A DNA stretch of 64,000 nucleotides from CAWACP01 sp963832965 (GTDB lineage: Bacteria > Acidobacteriota > Terriglobia > Bryobacterales > Bryobacteraceae). The notes below the pieces were generated by a model that ran no database searches, was not told the origin of the DNA, and worked only from the letters and a program-made list of their open reading frames with translations. Positions 43,931 to 52,183 of the stretch are shown in pieces; the stretch's first letter is position 1, and each line of letters opens with the position of its first letter. The translations under genes and the position numbers were made by a program. The stretch covers positions 1,674,001 to 1,738,000 of the forward strand of contig CAWHVW010000003.1 in assembly GCA_963832965.1 (NCBI GenBank), in the 5' to 3' direction.

Positions 43931-44020
43931 TGACGGGGAGGGCGAATCGAACCGCCTTCCCAAATGCTCGCGGCGTTCGCGGACCATACAACTCCGCCGC
44001 GCATCGCCTGCTCTCCCCCC
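43931..44020 (-). tRNA. tRNA-like sequence, possibly Tyr(GTA)
   Basis: A long tRNA-like sequence with a GGGGAG/CTCCCC acceptor, a stem GCGGA/TCCGC around TTGTATG (anticodon possibly GTA) and a T-loop GGTTCGATTC. The extra-long variable region fits class II tRNAs such as Tyr. The loops are irregular, so the identity is uncertain. Confidence 0.35.
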
Positions 44021-44075
44021 ACTCCTGCATCGGATCAAAGCCGATGGTCTCCAAACCTTCGACCTACGCCACATC

Positions 44076-44149
44076 TGGTGCCGCCGCTACGATTTGAACC
44101 CAGGTTGCTGGCTTTTCAGACCAGTGCCTGATCACTCGGCCAGAACGGC
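44076..44149 (-). tRNA. tRNA-Phe(GAA)
   Basis: The anticodon arm CTGGT-CTGAAAA-GCCAG gives GAA with U33. The acceptor pairs at six of seven positions with two G-T pairs, the T-stem is imperfect, and CCA is encoded. Probably a tRNA-Phe, less regular than a main-copy gene. Confidence 0.65.
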
Positions 44150-44160
44150 GAACTTTGCGG

Positions 44161-44231
44161 TGGCGGATTCCCAACTCGAACGGACTTTCAAAGGTTATGA
44201 GCCCAGCGTGGCGCCGGTACACTCATCCGCG
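44161..44231 (-). tRNA. Initiator-like tRNA-Met(CAT)
   Basis: The anticodon loop CTCATAA gives CAT with U33, next to a GGG/CCT stem segment. The acceptor GCGGAT/ATCCGC is preceded by an unpaired C1 against C72, a feature of initiator tRNAs. The lower anticodon stem and the T-stem are weak, and CCA is not encoded (CCG follows). Confidence 0.45.
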
Positions 44232-44240
44232 ACGAAACTT

Positions 44241-44376
44241 CTAGCAGGCTGCTGAAAAAGCCCGAAAACCGCTTGTTTACACGCGCGGCTCGGAAACGTA
44301 GCTACGTGTTTGCAGGTGGTTACCGAACCGCGACGGTGACGGAGCGGGAACCAGATATCCTTCAGCAGCCTGCTAG
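44241..44376. mobile_element. MITE-like element, copy 2
   Basis: A 136-bp element with perfect 16-bp terminal inverted repeats (CTAGCAGGCTGCTGAA). It is nearly the reverse complement of the element at 29893-30030 over its whole length. It splits the tRNA array between the Thr(GGT) and Met-like genes. Confidence 0.85.
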
Positions 44377-44417
44377 AGGTGGATAGAATCTTCCACGCTT
44401 TACCGGGCTCGCGATTC

Positions 44418-44491
44418 TGGAGCCAATGGAGCGAATCGAACGCTCATCGGACGCTTACCGTGCGCCTGCTCTGCCATTGAGCTACATCGGC
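44418..44491 (-). tRNA. tRNA-Thr(GGT) with C33
   Basis: The acceptor GCCGATG/CATTGGC pairs at all seven positions (one G-T), the T-arm GAGCG-TTCGATT-CGCTC is perfect, and CCA is encoded. The anticodon arm GGCGC-ACGGTAA-GCGTC gives GGT with C at position 33. Its 5' base directly follows the CCA of the preceding tRNA, with no spacer. Confidence 0.75.
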
Positions 44492-44567
44492 TGGAGCCGG
44501 AGGGGGCATTCGAAGCCCCGGCCTCCGCGTTACGGGCGCGGTGCTCTTCCACTTGAGCTACTCCGGC
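44492..44567 (-). tRNA. tRNA-Thr(CGT) with C33
   Basis: The acceptor GCCGGAG/CTCCGGC is perfect, CCA is encoded, and the anticodon stem CCGCG/CGCGG is perfect around CCCGTAA. This gives anticodon CGT and C in place of U33. The next tRNA begins at the very next base. Confidence 0.78.
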
Positions 44568-44568
44568 G

Positions 44569-44642
44569 TGGAGCGAGTGCGGAGAATCGAACTCCGTTGA
44601 TCGGACTGGCCATCCGATGCCCAGCCAATGGGCCACACCCGC
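44569..44642 (-). tRNA. tRNA-Gly(GCC) with G33
   Basis: The acceptor GCGGGTG/CACTCGC pairs fully (one G-T), the anticodon stem TCGGA/TCCGA is perfect around TGGCCAG, the T-arm CGGAG-TTCGATT-CTCCG is perfect, and CCA is encoded. The anticodon is GCC, with G in place of U33. It is the first gene of the array, one base from the next. Confidence 0.75.
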
Positions 44643-44658
44643 GGAAGCTGCGCTTCAC

Positions 44659-44687
44659 ACGTCTTGTGGTGCATTTTCGGTTGTCAA
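44659..44687 (-). promoter_or_regulatory. Possible promoter of the tRNA array
   Basis: On the minus strand a perfect -35 TTGACA (44687-44682) lies 40 bp before the first tRNA. After 17 bp comes a poor -10 (AGACGT). Its position between the upstream terminator and the array suits a stable-RNA promoter, but the -10 is weak. Confidence 0.35.
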
Positions 44688-44773
44688 AGACCTGTGCCGG
44701 GACACACCAATCGCGCCTAGCCTCCGTCTGGACGCAAGTTGGACAAAACTCCTTAAATCGTCAACAAAAACAC

Positions 44774-44810
44774 AAAAGGGGCGGCCATTTTTGGTGGCCG
44801 CCCCTTTCTT
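44774..44810. terminator. Strong bidirectional terminator
   Basis: GGGGCGGCCA (44778-44787) and TGGCCGCCCC (44795-44804) form a perfect 10-bp GC stem with a 7-base loop, with A-rich sequence before it and TTTCTT after it. It can end transcription on both strands. It separates the tRNA-Ser transcript from the array. The rest of 44643-45074 holds nothing else that I recognise. Confidence 0.85.
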
Positions 44811-45074
44811 GAAACCCTTATTTATTCCAGGACGGTCAGGTCACCGCGCGCGCGTCAATATTAGTGCGCGCCTGCGTACCGTTGAATTCGCTACCGACCT
44901 GGAAAACGTGTATCACGCAGTTACATCCTAAACTATTCGTATGGGAATTTCAAGTGAGTTAATGTCTTTTTCATTGCCGAGCCGCCCGTGTCGGCAAGGA
45001 GTTCGCGGGATCGCCGCAGGTCCGGCATCGGGGCCTGCCCCCGTTGTTGGCGTAGAGCCCGGACACATCGCGCA

Positions 45075-45164
45075 TGGCGGAGAGAGTGGGATTCGAACCC
45101 ACGTTAGAGTTTCCCCTAAACACGCTTTCCAAGCGTGCGCCTTCAACCACTCGGCCATCTCTCC
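45075..45164 (-). tRNA. tRNA-Ser(GGA)
   Basis: A regular 90-nt class II tRNA with a long variable arm. The acceptor is GGAGAGA/TCTCTCC, the anticodon arm CACGC-TTGGAAA-GCGTG (GGA, normal U33), the T-arm GTGGG-TTCGAAT-CCCAC, and CCA is encoded. It contrasts with the irregular array genes. Confidence 0.94.
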
Positions 45165-45361
45165 TTGCCGGGAAGCGAACGAACGCATCCAGTGTAACAG
45201 ACGAGCTAATCGTTTTGCCCTCCGGCCCCGCCGATGCAATAACTTAGCAGGCTCTGGCGGAGACTGGAGCCTGCTTCGTGCATGCTAACATTGGGAATCC
45301 GGGAACACTCGCGCGTTGTTCTCCGTTTCCAATATCTGGAACGCTCTCTTGGGAAAGGTCT

Positions 45362-47263
45362 ATGCCACGTCTCCAATCGCTCCTCGCGGTTCTTTGTACG
45401 TTCTTGATTCTGACGCCCCTCGCCGCCGCTCAGTCCCTGTCCACGGGTTCGGCGGTTCAGATTGAGCCGGTGCACGGCGGCTGGGGGTGGCTGACTCATG
45501 CCTATCAGCAGAGGAGCGTGCCGCCGATCCGTATGGCCAACTCGTCGCGCCTGGCGTCCCTCGTGCGGGCAGGCAACCTGTATCTGTCCGCGCAGGACGT
45601 GGTCGCTCTGGCCATCGAAAACAATATCGACGTGGAAGTGCAGCGGTATGCGCCGTTGCTGGAAAGAGAAGTGCTAAGGCGCGCCCAGGCGGGTGGCGCG
45701 TTGCGCAATGTAGGACTGGGGGTGGCACAGGGGCCGCAAAGCGTCAGCCTCACGGGCGTGAGCGTGAACGGCAGCGGTACCAGCGCGGGCGGAAGTGGGG
45801 TGAGTTCGGGTGGCGGCATTGTCACGCAATTGGGACCCGCCATTCCCACCCTCGACCCGGCTCTCACTCTGATTGCGGACTTCCAGCACATCACCAGCCC
45901 GCAGAGCAACACCTTCCTAACCGGCACCACCGCCTTGACGCTGGATTTGCGCGCCTATGAGGCGCAATACTCGCAGAGCTGGGATTTCGGCCTGACCGCC
46001 GTAGCGACTTACGCCAGTCAGTACACCAAACTGAACAGCCAGTTGTACAACCTGAACCCGTACACGGCGGGCGACGTCGATCTGACGGTAACTCAGAACC
46101 TCCTGCAGGGCTTCGGATCGGCCGTGAACGGGCGCAACATCCGCGTGCAGAAGAACAACCTGAAGGTCACCGATCTCCAGTTCAAAGAGCAGGTGATCAC
46201 CACGGTGTCGGCGGTGCTCAATCTTTACTGGGATCTGGTGGCCTTCAACGAGGACGTGCAGTCGCGCCAGCATGAGGTGGAAACGGCGCAGCGCCTTTAT
46301 GACGACAACAAGAAGCAGGTGGAGATAGGTTCCCTCGCGGAAATTGAAGTAACTCGCGCCGAAGCGCAACTTTACACGGCCAAGGAAGACCTGCTGATTT
46401 CGCAGACCAACGTGCTGCAACAGGAGACCGTCCTGAAAAACGCACTGAGCCGCTCGGGAGTCTCGGCGGCGGACCTGGCCGACGTTCATATCATCCCCCT
46501 CGACAAGATCGTGGTTCCGGAGAAGGACGAGTTTGCCGAGACCGGCAAGCTGGTGGAAGAGGCGTTGAACAATCGCGTGGAGATCGCTCAGGGCCGCATC
46601 AACATCGAGAGCAACAAGCTGAATCTGGTGGGCATAAAGAACTCCCTGAAGCCTACGCTGCAGGCTTTCGCCGAATTGACCAACAACGGCCTGACCGGCA
46701 CCCTGACTCCGTTTGGGGAGTCGCAGGGAGGCTTGCCGGGTCTGGTTGGAGGATATGGAAATCTGCTGGGGGAGATCGCCCGGCGGGACTATCCGAACTA
46801 CTCGGCTGGCTTCTCCTTGAACATCCCGTTTCGCAATCGGGCCGCGCAATCGGATTACACCACCAGCCTGCTGGAAATCCGCCAGAACGAGCTCAGCCTC
46901 CAAAAAAGCGTCAATCAGGTTCGCGTCGACGTGCAGAACGCGGTAATCGGCCTGCAGCAGGCCCGTGCGCGTTATGAGGCATCGGTGAAGGCGCGAGTGC
47001 TGCAGCAGCAAACGCTGGATGCGGACCAGAAGAAGTACAGCCTGGGGGCGTCCACCGCTTACCAGGTGGTGCAGGATCAGCGCGACCTGGCCAGCGCCGA
47101 AAGCGCCGAAGTGCAGGCCATGGCTAATTACACCCATGCCCGGATCGCCTTCGATCAGGCGTTGGGGACCACGCTGGATGTGAACCACATCTCGCTCGCC
47201 GAGGCGCTCAGCGGACAAGTCCAGACGCCTCCTTCGAGTCTGCCCGCGGAGGAGAAGCCGTGA
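45362..47263 (+). CDS. TolC-family outer-membrane protein, first of a tandem pair
   Basis: A 633-residue outer-membrane efflux protein homologue. After a signal peptide (LLAVLCTFLILTPLAAA) and a conserved N-terminal extension (LVRAGNLYLSAQDVVALAIE) come two coiled-coil outer-membrane-factor repeats. These include the AYQVVQDQRDLASAESAEVQ segment near the end. It would form a trimeric beta-barrel and alpha-tunnel. It is about 150 residues longer than TolC, with a Gly/Ser-rich insert near residues 115-150. The next gene overlaps it by four bases and is a close paralogue. No membrane-fusion or pump protein is adjacent. Confidence 0.85.
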   Translation: MPRLQSLLAVLCTFLILTPLAAAQSLSTGSAVQIEPVHGGWGWLTHAYQQRSVPPIRMANSSRLASLVRAGNLYLSAQDVVALAIENNIDVEVQRYAPLLEREVLRRAQAGGALRNVGLGVAQGPQSVSLTGVSVNGSGTSAGGSGVSSGGGIVTQLGPAIPTLDPALTLIADFQHITSPQSNTFLTGTTALTLDLRAYEAQYSQSWDFGLTAVATYASQYTKLNSQLYNLNPYTAGDVDLTVTQNLLQGFGSAVNGRNIRVQKNNLKVTDLQFKEQVITTVSAVLNLYWDLVAFNEDVQSRQHEVETAQRLYDDNKKQVEIGSLAEIEVTRAEAQLYTAKEDLLISQTNVLQQETVLKNALSRSGVSAADLADVHIIPLDKIVVPEKDEFAETGKLVEEALNNRVEIAQGRINIESNKLNLVGIKNSLKPTLQAFAELTNNGLTGTLTPFGESQGGLPGLVGGYGNLLGEIARRDYPNYSAGFSLNIPFRNRAAQSDYTTSLLEIRQNELSLQKSVNQVRVDVQNAVIGLQQARARYEASVKARVLQQQTLDADQKKYSLGASTAYQVVQDQRDLASAESAEVQAMANYTHARIAFDQALGTTLDVNHISLAEALSGQVQTPPSSLPAEEKP

Positions 47264-49236
47264 ACGCGCTCCGACCGTGGGGACACGCCGTGACAGTCGC
47301 GTTCTTGCGTCGGCGTGTTCAGGACCTCCTCCGCAAAACGCTGGCGGCGGGACTGTGCTGGCTGTGCTCGTTCTCTCTGGTCCCCGCGCAGGAAGCTTCG
47401 ATAGGCCCGGCGCGGCCCTCGGCGCCCATCGTCTGGCGGCCGTATTTATCCACCGAAGTTCCGCCGGTTCGCCTGGCCAATTCTCCACGCCTGCGCGAAC
47501 TGGTGCGAGCCGGCAAGCTGTATCTCACTGCGCAGGACGCCATCGCGCTGGCGCTGGAGAACAACATCGATGTAGAAGTGGCCCGTTACAACCCCCTCAT
47601 CGCGGCGTGGCAATTGGAACGCTCCCAGGCCGGCGGCGCGTTGCCTGGCGTTCCCAGCGGCGCTTCGCAGGCGGGCGCGGTAGCCAGCGGCCAGGGCGTC
47701 TCCGGCAGTCAGGCTGCGGCGGGTGTGAGCGGCGGGCCTACCAGCGCCAGCGCCGGAAATACCGGCAACGCCAGCATCGCTCAGATTGGCCCGGTAACGC
47801 AGACGCTGGACCCGACCTTTCAGGAGACTTCCACGTTTAGCCACAAGTCCACGCCGCAACCAAATACTACGCAGAGCGGCATCGAGGATCTGATCGACAA
47901 CACGCGCGTCTACACTTCGTCCCTGCAGGAGGGGTTCCTCACCGGCGGCAGCGTCACCGTCAGCTACAGCGAGCATTACCTGAATGAGAATGCGCCATCG
48001 GACGTCCTGAATCCCACGGAAGCGCCCAGCCTCTCCGTCTCCGTTCAGCAGAGCTTTCTGAACGGATTTGGCGTGGCCGTGAACGCCCGCACCATCACTG
48101 TGGCGAAAATTGGACTCCAGACCGCCGATCTCAACTTCCGGACACAGGTAATCGGGGTGGTTGTGAACGTTCTGAACGCCTACTACGCTTTGTCGGCTGA
48201 CTACGAGAGTGTCAAAGCCAGTCAGACCGCGTTTGAGGTGGCGCAGAAATTTTACGAGGACAACCGGAAGCAGGTGGACGTAGGCACGCTGGCGCCGCTG
48301 GACCTGACCACGGCGGAATCGCAGGTGGCGTCCAGCCAGCGCGATCTCGTGGTGGCCGAAACCGGCCTGCAACAAGACGAACTGACGCTCAAGAACATGC
48401 TGAGCCGGACCGGCATTGCCGATCCGGTGCTCGCCAGCGTGCAGATCGTACCGGTGGACCGGATTTCCATGCCCGCCAGCGACGACTTGCCCCCGGTCAG
48501 CACCCTGGTTAAACAGGCACTGGCCAACCGCAGCGATCTGGCGGCGGAACGCGCGAACATAACCAGCGCCCAGACGAACGCCCTTGGAACCCGCAATGGA
48601 ATCCTGCCGTTGCTGGTCGGCTTCGCCACCGTGAGCGCCGCGGGCCTGGCCGGAAACCCCCAAACGCTCGAGCAGGGAAGGTTCGCCCAACCGCCGGACC
48701 CCTACTTCGTGGGGGGGTTCGGCAACGCGCTCGGCCAGGTGTTCCGGAATAACTTCCCCACGCAAAGCGGCGGGCTCTATTTCCGGGCTCCCATCGGCAA
48801 CGGCCAGGCGCAAGCCGATTACGGCATCGACCAGCTCCAGCTTCGGCAGACCCAGCTCACTACCGAGAAGGATTTCAACCAGGCGCAAGTGGACGTTATG
48901 AATTCGGTGGTGGCGCTTCGCCAGGCGCGCGCCCGTTACGATGCAGCTGTCCACAACCGGATTCTGGCGCAGCAGCTTCTGGACGCCGAACAGAAGAAGT
49001 TCGCGCTGGGAGCATCCACGCCCTACGCCGTGGTGCAGGAGCAGCGTGACCTGGCGTCGGCGCAATCGACCGAGATTTCCGCGCTGGTCAGTTACAGCAA
49101 TGCGCGCGTGGCGCTGGATCGAACGCTGGGGACGACGCTCGATGTCAATCACGTCAACATCGGTGAAGTTCGCGACGGCCGGATAACACAAGCACCAGCG
49201 TCACCTCCCGACAGCCCCGCGAGCCAGACGCCCTGA
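47260..49236 (+). CDS. TolC-family outer-membrane protein, second of a tandem pair
   Basis: A 658-residue paralogue of the preceding gene. It shares LVRAGKLYLTAQDAIALALE, a Gly/Ser-rich insert (about residues 125-170), and the C-terminal TPYAVVQEQRDLASAQSTEI block. Translation starts at GTG 47260, inside the previous stop codon (GTGA). An N-terminal hydrophobic segment near residues 28-42 (LAAGLCWLCSFSLVPA) is the likely signal. Two coupled TolC proteins could form a mixed trimer or serve different pumps. Confidence 0.85.
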   Translation: MNALRPWGHAVTVAFLRRRVQDLLRKTLAAGLCWLCSFSLVPAQEASIGPARPSAPIVWRPYLSTEVPPVRLANSPRLRELVRAGKLYLTAQDAIALALENNIDVEVARYNPLIAAWQLERSQAGGALPGVPSGASQAGAVASGQGVSGSQAAAGVSGGPTSASAGNTGNASIAQIGPVTQTLDPTFQETSTFSHKSTPQPNTTQSGIEDLIDNTRVYTSSLQEGFLTGGSVTVSYSEHYLNENAPSDVLNPTEAPSLSVSVQQSFLNGFGVAVNARTITVAKIGLQTADLNFRTQVIGVVVNVLNAYYALSADYESVKASQTAFEVAQKFYEDNRKQVDVGTLAPLDLTTAESQVASSQRDLVVAETGLQQDELTLKNMLSRTGIADPVLASVQIVPVDRISMPASDDLPPVSTLVKQALANRSDLAAERANITSAQTNALGTRNGILPLLVGFATVSAAGLAGNPQTLEQGRFAQPPDPYFVGGFGNALGQVFRNNFPTQSGGLYFRAPIGNGQAQADYGIDQLQLRQTQLTTEKDFNQAQVDVMNSVVALRQARARYDAAVHNRILAQQLLDAEQKKFALGASTPYAVVQEQRDLASAQSTEISALVSYSNARVALDRTLGTTLDVNHVNIGEVRDGRITQAPASPPDSPASQTP

Positions 49237-49743
49237 CGTCCCGGAACGGTACGTTGGCTGACTCCGAAAGCAAATTACGATTCATTACGGAAATTTTTGC
49301 GAACCAAACTGGTTCGGCATCCATCTAAATGTAGAGAATGCAGTGGTTGCAGTTTGGTCCACAGGTTGCTCCGAGGAGGAGTGAAATGAATGGGAAGGCT
49401 CAAGGAACAAAGGTTGCTCCCCTGCCAACACCCCCTGAAGTTGCAAAACCCTTGACGTATCTTCTTTGATCCAGTCTACAGAAACCCCTGCCCAACCAGG
49501 TTCCTTGAGCTTTGGACCAGTGGTCCAAAGCTCTTCCCATTTTTTGCGTCGCGCGCAGCCGGAAAAGGTCACAGTGGCAGTGGCTGGCCGATTGCTTAGT
49601 ACGAATCCTGTAGATGTCGTTTTCTCCCGGAAAAGACCGGAAAGCGCATCGAGAGGAGGCAAACGGGTGGTCCTGGCGTCGTGGAGTTGCCGGTTGCTGT
49701 CATTTTCCCGACGTTTGCTTGATCAGTCTGCCCGCGTGACCCA
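49237..49743. other. Intergenic region, hairpin only
   Basis: Over 500 bp of lower-GC sequence lie between the TolC pair and the CpaE-like gene. I see no convincing gene. Its one clear feature is the inverted repeat at 49507-49533. Confidence 0.4.
49507..49545 (+). terminator. Long hairpin with T-rich tail
   Basis: GAGCTTTGGACC and GGTCCAAAGCTC are perfect 12-bp arms around a 3-base loop, followed by TTCCCATTTTTT. It probably ends the TolC transcript, though it is 270 bp past the stop codon. A regulatory operator is the alternative. Confidence 0.5.
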
Positions 49744-50910
49744 ATGATTTCAGCGCTTGTTTTCAGCAGCAACGCGTCTCTGACGAACTACGTGCGAAAT
49801 GTCTGCGCGATGTCGGAGGAGATTTCCATCGCGGGACACCTCGATAGTGTCCGTACGGGATACGCGATCGCCCGCCAGCTCTCGGCCTGGGCGCCGGAAT
49901 TGGTGCTTCTGGACATCGGAGAGGCGGGCCTGCAGAACCTCGCCGGCGCCGTGGTGCTGCAGATCCAAACCGAGTCACCCTCCACCGCCATCGTTCCGGT
50001 TTGCTCGCAACAGAGTCCGCGCTTGCAGCAGCTCGCGGAAACTCTGGGACTGGTTCCGCCGCTGTCGCCGCCATTCACCAACGAGGATCTCGAAACGGCG
50101 GCGATTGACGCCCTTGGCGCCACCATGGACGCGAAGCGAGGGTTTCTGGCCGTTTTCGCGCCGGCGCGCCCCGGCTCCGGCGCCACCACCGTCGCACTCA
50201 ACGCTGCCTGGCAGGTGGCGCGGAACCGCAGCTTCCGCACGCTGTTCATCGAAGTGGACGAGGAGATGGGCGCCGCGTCAATCCTATTGGATAACGGAGA
50301 GGCCGCGATTGCCGCCGCCGACGATCAGGGCTTCCTGACCGAAGCCGGCTTCAAACAGAACGTTCGCCATCTGGGGTCGCTTCAGGTGATCACCGGCGTT
50401 CGCCTGCGCGCGCTGACGAAGATGAAGCGCTGGTCCGTGCTGCGGCTGGTCACCTGCGCCCGCTCACATTATGATTTTGTCTTTGTCCGCGTTCCTTCTC
50501 TCTCCCATGTCACGGTGAAGCCGTTGCTGAGCATCTCCCGGAGGATCTGCATCACCGCTACCCCCGACGTGCCGTCGCTGGCCATGGCCCGGCGGAGATG
50601 CGCCGAACTTCGGGAGGCCGTGGATTCGGCTCGCGTGGTGCTGGTGGTCAATCGATGTAACGGTGACCTCGGGGAACGTCACTTCCGTAACCTTCTGGAT
50701 CATGAAAACGTCGAACTCGTCCCCGATGCGCCCAGGCAGGTGCAGCAGTCCTACCGCGAGTCCGGCGTAGTGGAAGTGGGCGGGCCATTCGCGCGCGCCA
50801 TCCACTCGGTTGCATCGGCGGTAACGGGGAGCGCGAGCGCGTGCCCGCCGCCGCCCTCGCGGCCAACTATGGCTCTGCTCGCTCGCCTGTTCGCTCCCGC
50901 GAATACCTGA
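49744..50910 (+). CDS. CpaE/TadZ-like ATPase homologue
   Basis: A 388-residue protein with the layout of CpaE/TadZ proteins: an N-terminal receiver-like domain (residues 1-125; VLLDIGEAGL occupies the phospho-site region) and a C-terminal MinD/ParA-like domain (from about 135). The P-loop reads APARPGSGATTVALN, where KGGVGKTT is usual; the signature Lys is missing. ATP binding may be weakened. CpaE localises Tad/Flp pilus assembly at the pole. No other tad gene is adjacent. It may regulate pili or polysaccharide secretion. Confidence 0.7.
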   Translation: MISALVFSSNASLTNYVRNVCAMSEEISIAGHLDSVRTGYAIARQLSAWAPELVLLDIGEAGLQNLAGAVVLQIQTESPSTAIVPVCSQQSPRLQQLAETLGLVPPLSPPFTNEDLETAAIDALGATMDAKRGFLAVFAPARPGSGATTVALNAAWQVARNRSFRTLFIEVDEEMGAASILLDNGEAAIAAADDQGFLTEAGFKQNVRHLGSLQVITGVRLRALTKMKRWSVLRLVTCARSHYDFVFVRVPSLSHVTVKPLLSISRRICITATPDVPSLAMARRRCAELREAVDSARVVLVVNRCNGDLGERHFRNLLDHENVELVPDAPRQVQQSYRESGVVEVGGPFARAIHSVASAVTGSASACPPPPSRPTMALLARLFAPANT

Positions 50911-50989
50911 TCCTCGTGGGGCAGGGCCATGTCCTGCCGCAAGTTGCGAGCCCGCCCGTCCTGATAACATTGCTTGCGGGGCATTCTCC

Positions 50990-52183
50990 ATGCTGAGCGA
51001 CAAGCAAGCGGAGCTGGCGTACCAGGCTCTGGACCGTTTCACCATCGAACTCCCTTCCTGGGGATTCGCCAACACGGGAACGCGATTCGGCAAGTTCATT
51101 CAGGCCGCGGCCGCTACCAATACCGAAGAGAAGCTGGCTGACGCCGGCGTGGTGCACCGGTTCACCGGCTGCTGTCCAACTGTCGCCGTTCACGTGCTCT
51201 GGGATTTTCCCAACGGTCTTGCGGATGTTCCCACCGTGCTGCGCGCGGCCGCGGCGCAAGGTGTGCGCATCGGCGCCATCAATCCCAACGTCTTTCAGGA
51301 CCAGCGCTACAAATACGGATCGCTGGGCAATCCCGACCCGGAAGTGCGCCGGCACGCCCTCGCGCACATTCTCGATTGCGTGGAGATTCAGCGCGCCACC
51401 GGCTCGCGCGACCTTTCCCTGTGGTTCGCCGATGGAACCAGCTACCCGGGAACCGGGTCGATCCGCGCTCGCAAGACATGGCTTCTGGAAGGGCTGCAGG
51501 CCGTGCATGCCGCTCTGAGCGGCGAACAGCGCATGCTGGTGGAGTACAAGCCCTTCGAGCCGGCCTTCTACGCCACCGATATCGCCGATTGGGGCATGGC
51601 GTACATCCACTGCCGGCACGCCGGGCCGCGGGCGAAGGTGCTGGTGGACACCGGCCATCATTACCACGCGCAGAACATCGAGCAGATTGTCGCGTGGCTT
51701 CTGAGTGAGGGCCTCCTGGGTGGTTTTCATTTCAACGACCGCCGCTATGCCGACGACGATCTCACATTGGGCTGTCTGGACCCGTATCAGGTGTTTCGCA
51801 TCTTCCACGAAATTCGCTTCTTCGCATGGGAGACCGCGACCGAGCCGCATATCCCTTACATGGTGGACCAGAGCCACAATCTTAAGAACAAGATCGAAGA
51901 GACCCTGCAGACCGCCGGCAACGCCCAGGAACTGTTTCTGAAAGCGGCGCTGGTGGATCATGAAAAGCTGGCGCTCCACCAGGCTAAAGGCGATTTGGTG
52001 GATGCCGAGGAATGCCTGCGCTCCGCATTCTTCACTGACGTGCGGCCGGTGATGCGGGAATGGCGCAAGGCCAGGGGGCTGGCCGAAGATCCTCTCGCGG
52101 CGTTCCGCGAGAGCGGCTATTTGCAGGCGGCAGAGAAAGAGCGCGCGGCGAAAAATCGGGGGGCTGTTTCCAGTTATGCATAA
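50990..52183 (+). CDS. rhaI: L-rhamnose isomerase (RhaI type)
   Basis: A 397-residue TIM-barrel isomerase of the Pseudomonas-type L-rhamnose isomerase group, which converts L-rhamnose to L-rhamnulose. Metal-binding positions are visible: Glu in LVEYKPFEPAF, Asp and His in VDTGHHYHAQNIEQIV, and His/Asp in FHFNDRRYADDDL. Length is normal. The alpha-L-rhamnosidase gene starts inside its 3' end (8-bp overlap), so released rhamnose feeds directly into this step. Other sugars may be substrates. Confidence 0.88.
   Translation: MLSDKQAELAYQALDRFTIELPSWGFANTGTRFGKFIQAAAATNTEEKLADAGVVHRFTGCCPTVAVHVLWDFPNGLADVPTVLRAAAAQGVRIGAINPNVFQDQRYKYGSLGNPDPEVRRHALAHILDCVEIQRATGSRDLSLWFADGTSYPGTGSIRARKTWLLEGLQAVHAALSGEQRMLVEYKPFEPAFYATDIADWGMAYIHCRHAGPRAKVLVDTGHHYHAQNIEQIVAWLLSEGLLGGFHFNDRRYADDDLTLGCLDPYQVFRIFHEIRFFAWETATEPHIPYMVDQSHNLKNKIEETLQTAGNAQELFLKAALVDHEKLALHQAKGDLVDAEECLRSAFFTDVRPVMREWRKARGLAEDPLAAFRESGYLQAAEKERAAKNRGAVSSYA

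Noticed and set aside
43590..44650. CRISPR array in the dense repeat-like stretch
   Set aside because: The recurring motif (GAATCGAAC on the plus strand) is the complement of the tRNA T-loop; spacing and flanking stems fit tRNA genes, and there are no uniform repeats or cas genes.
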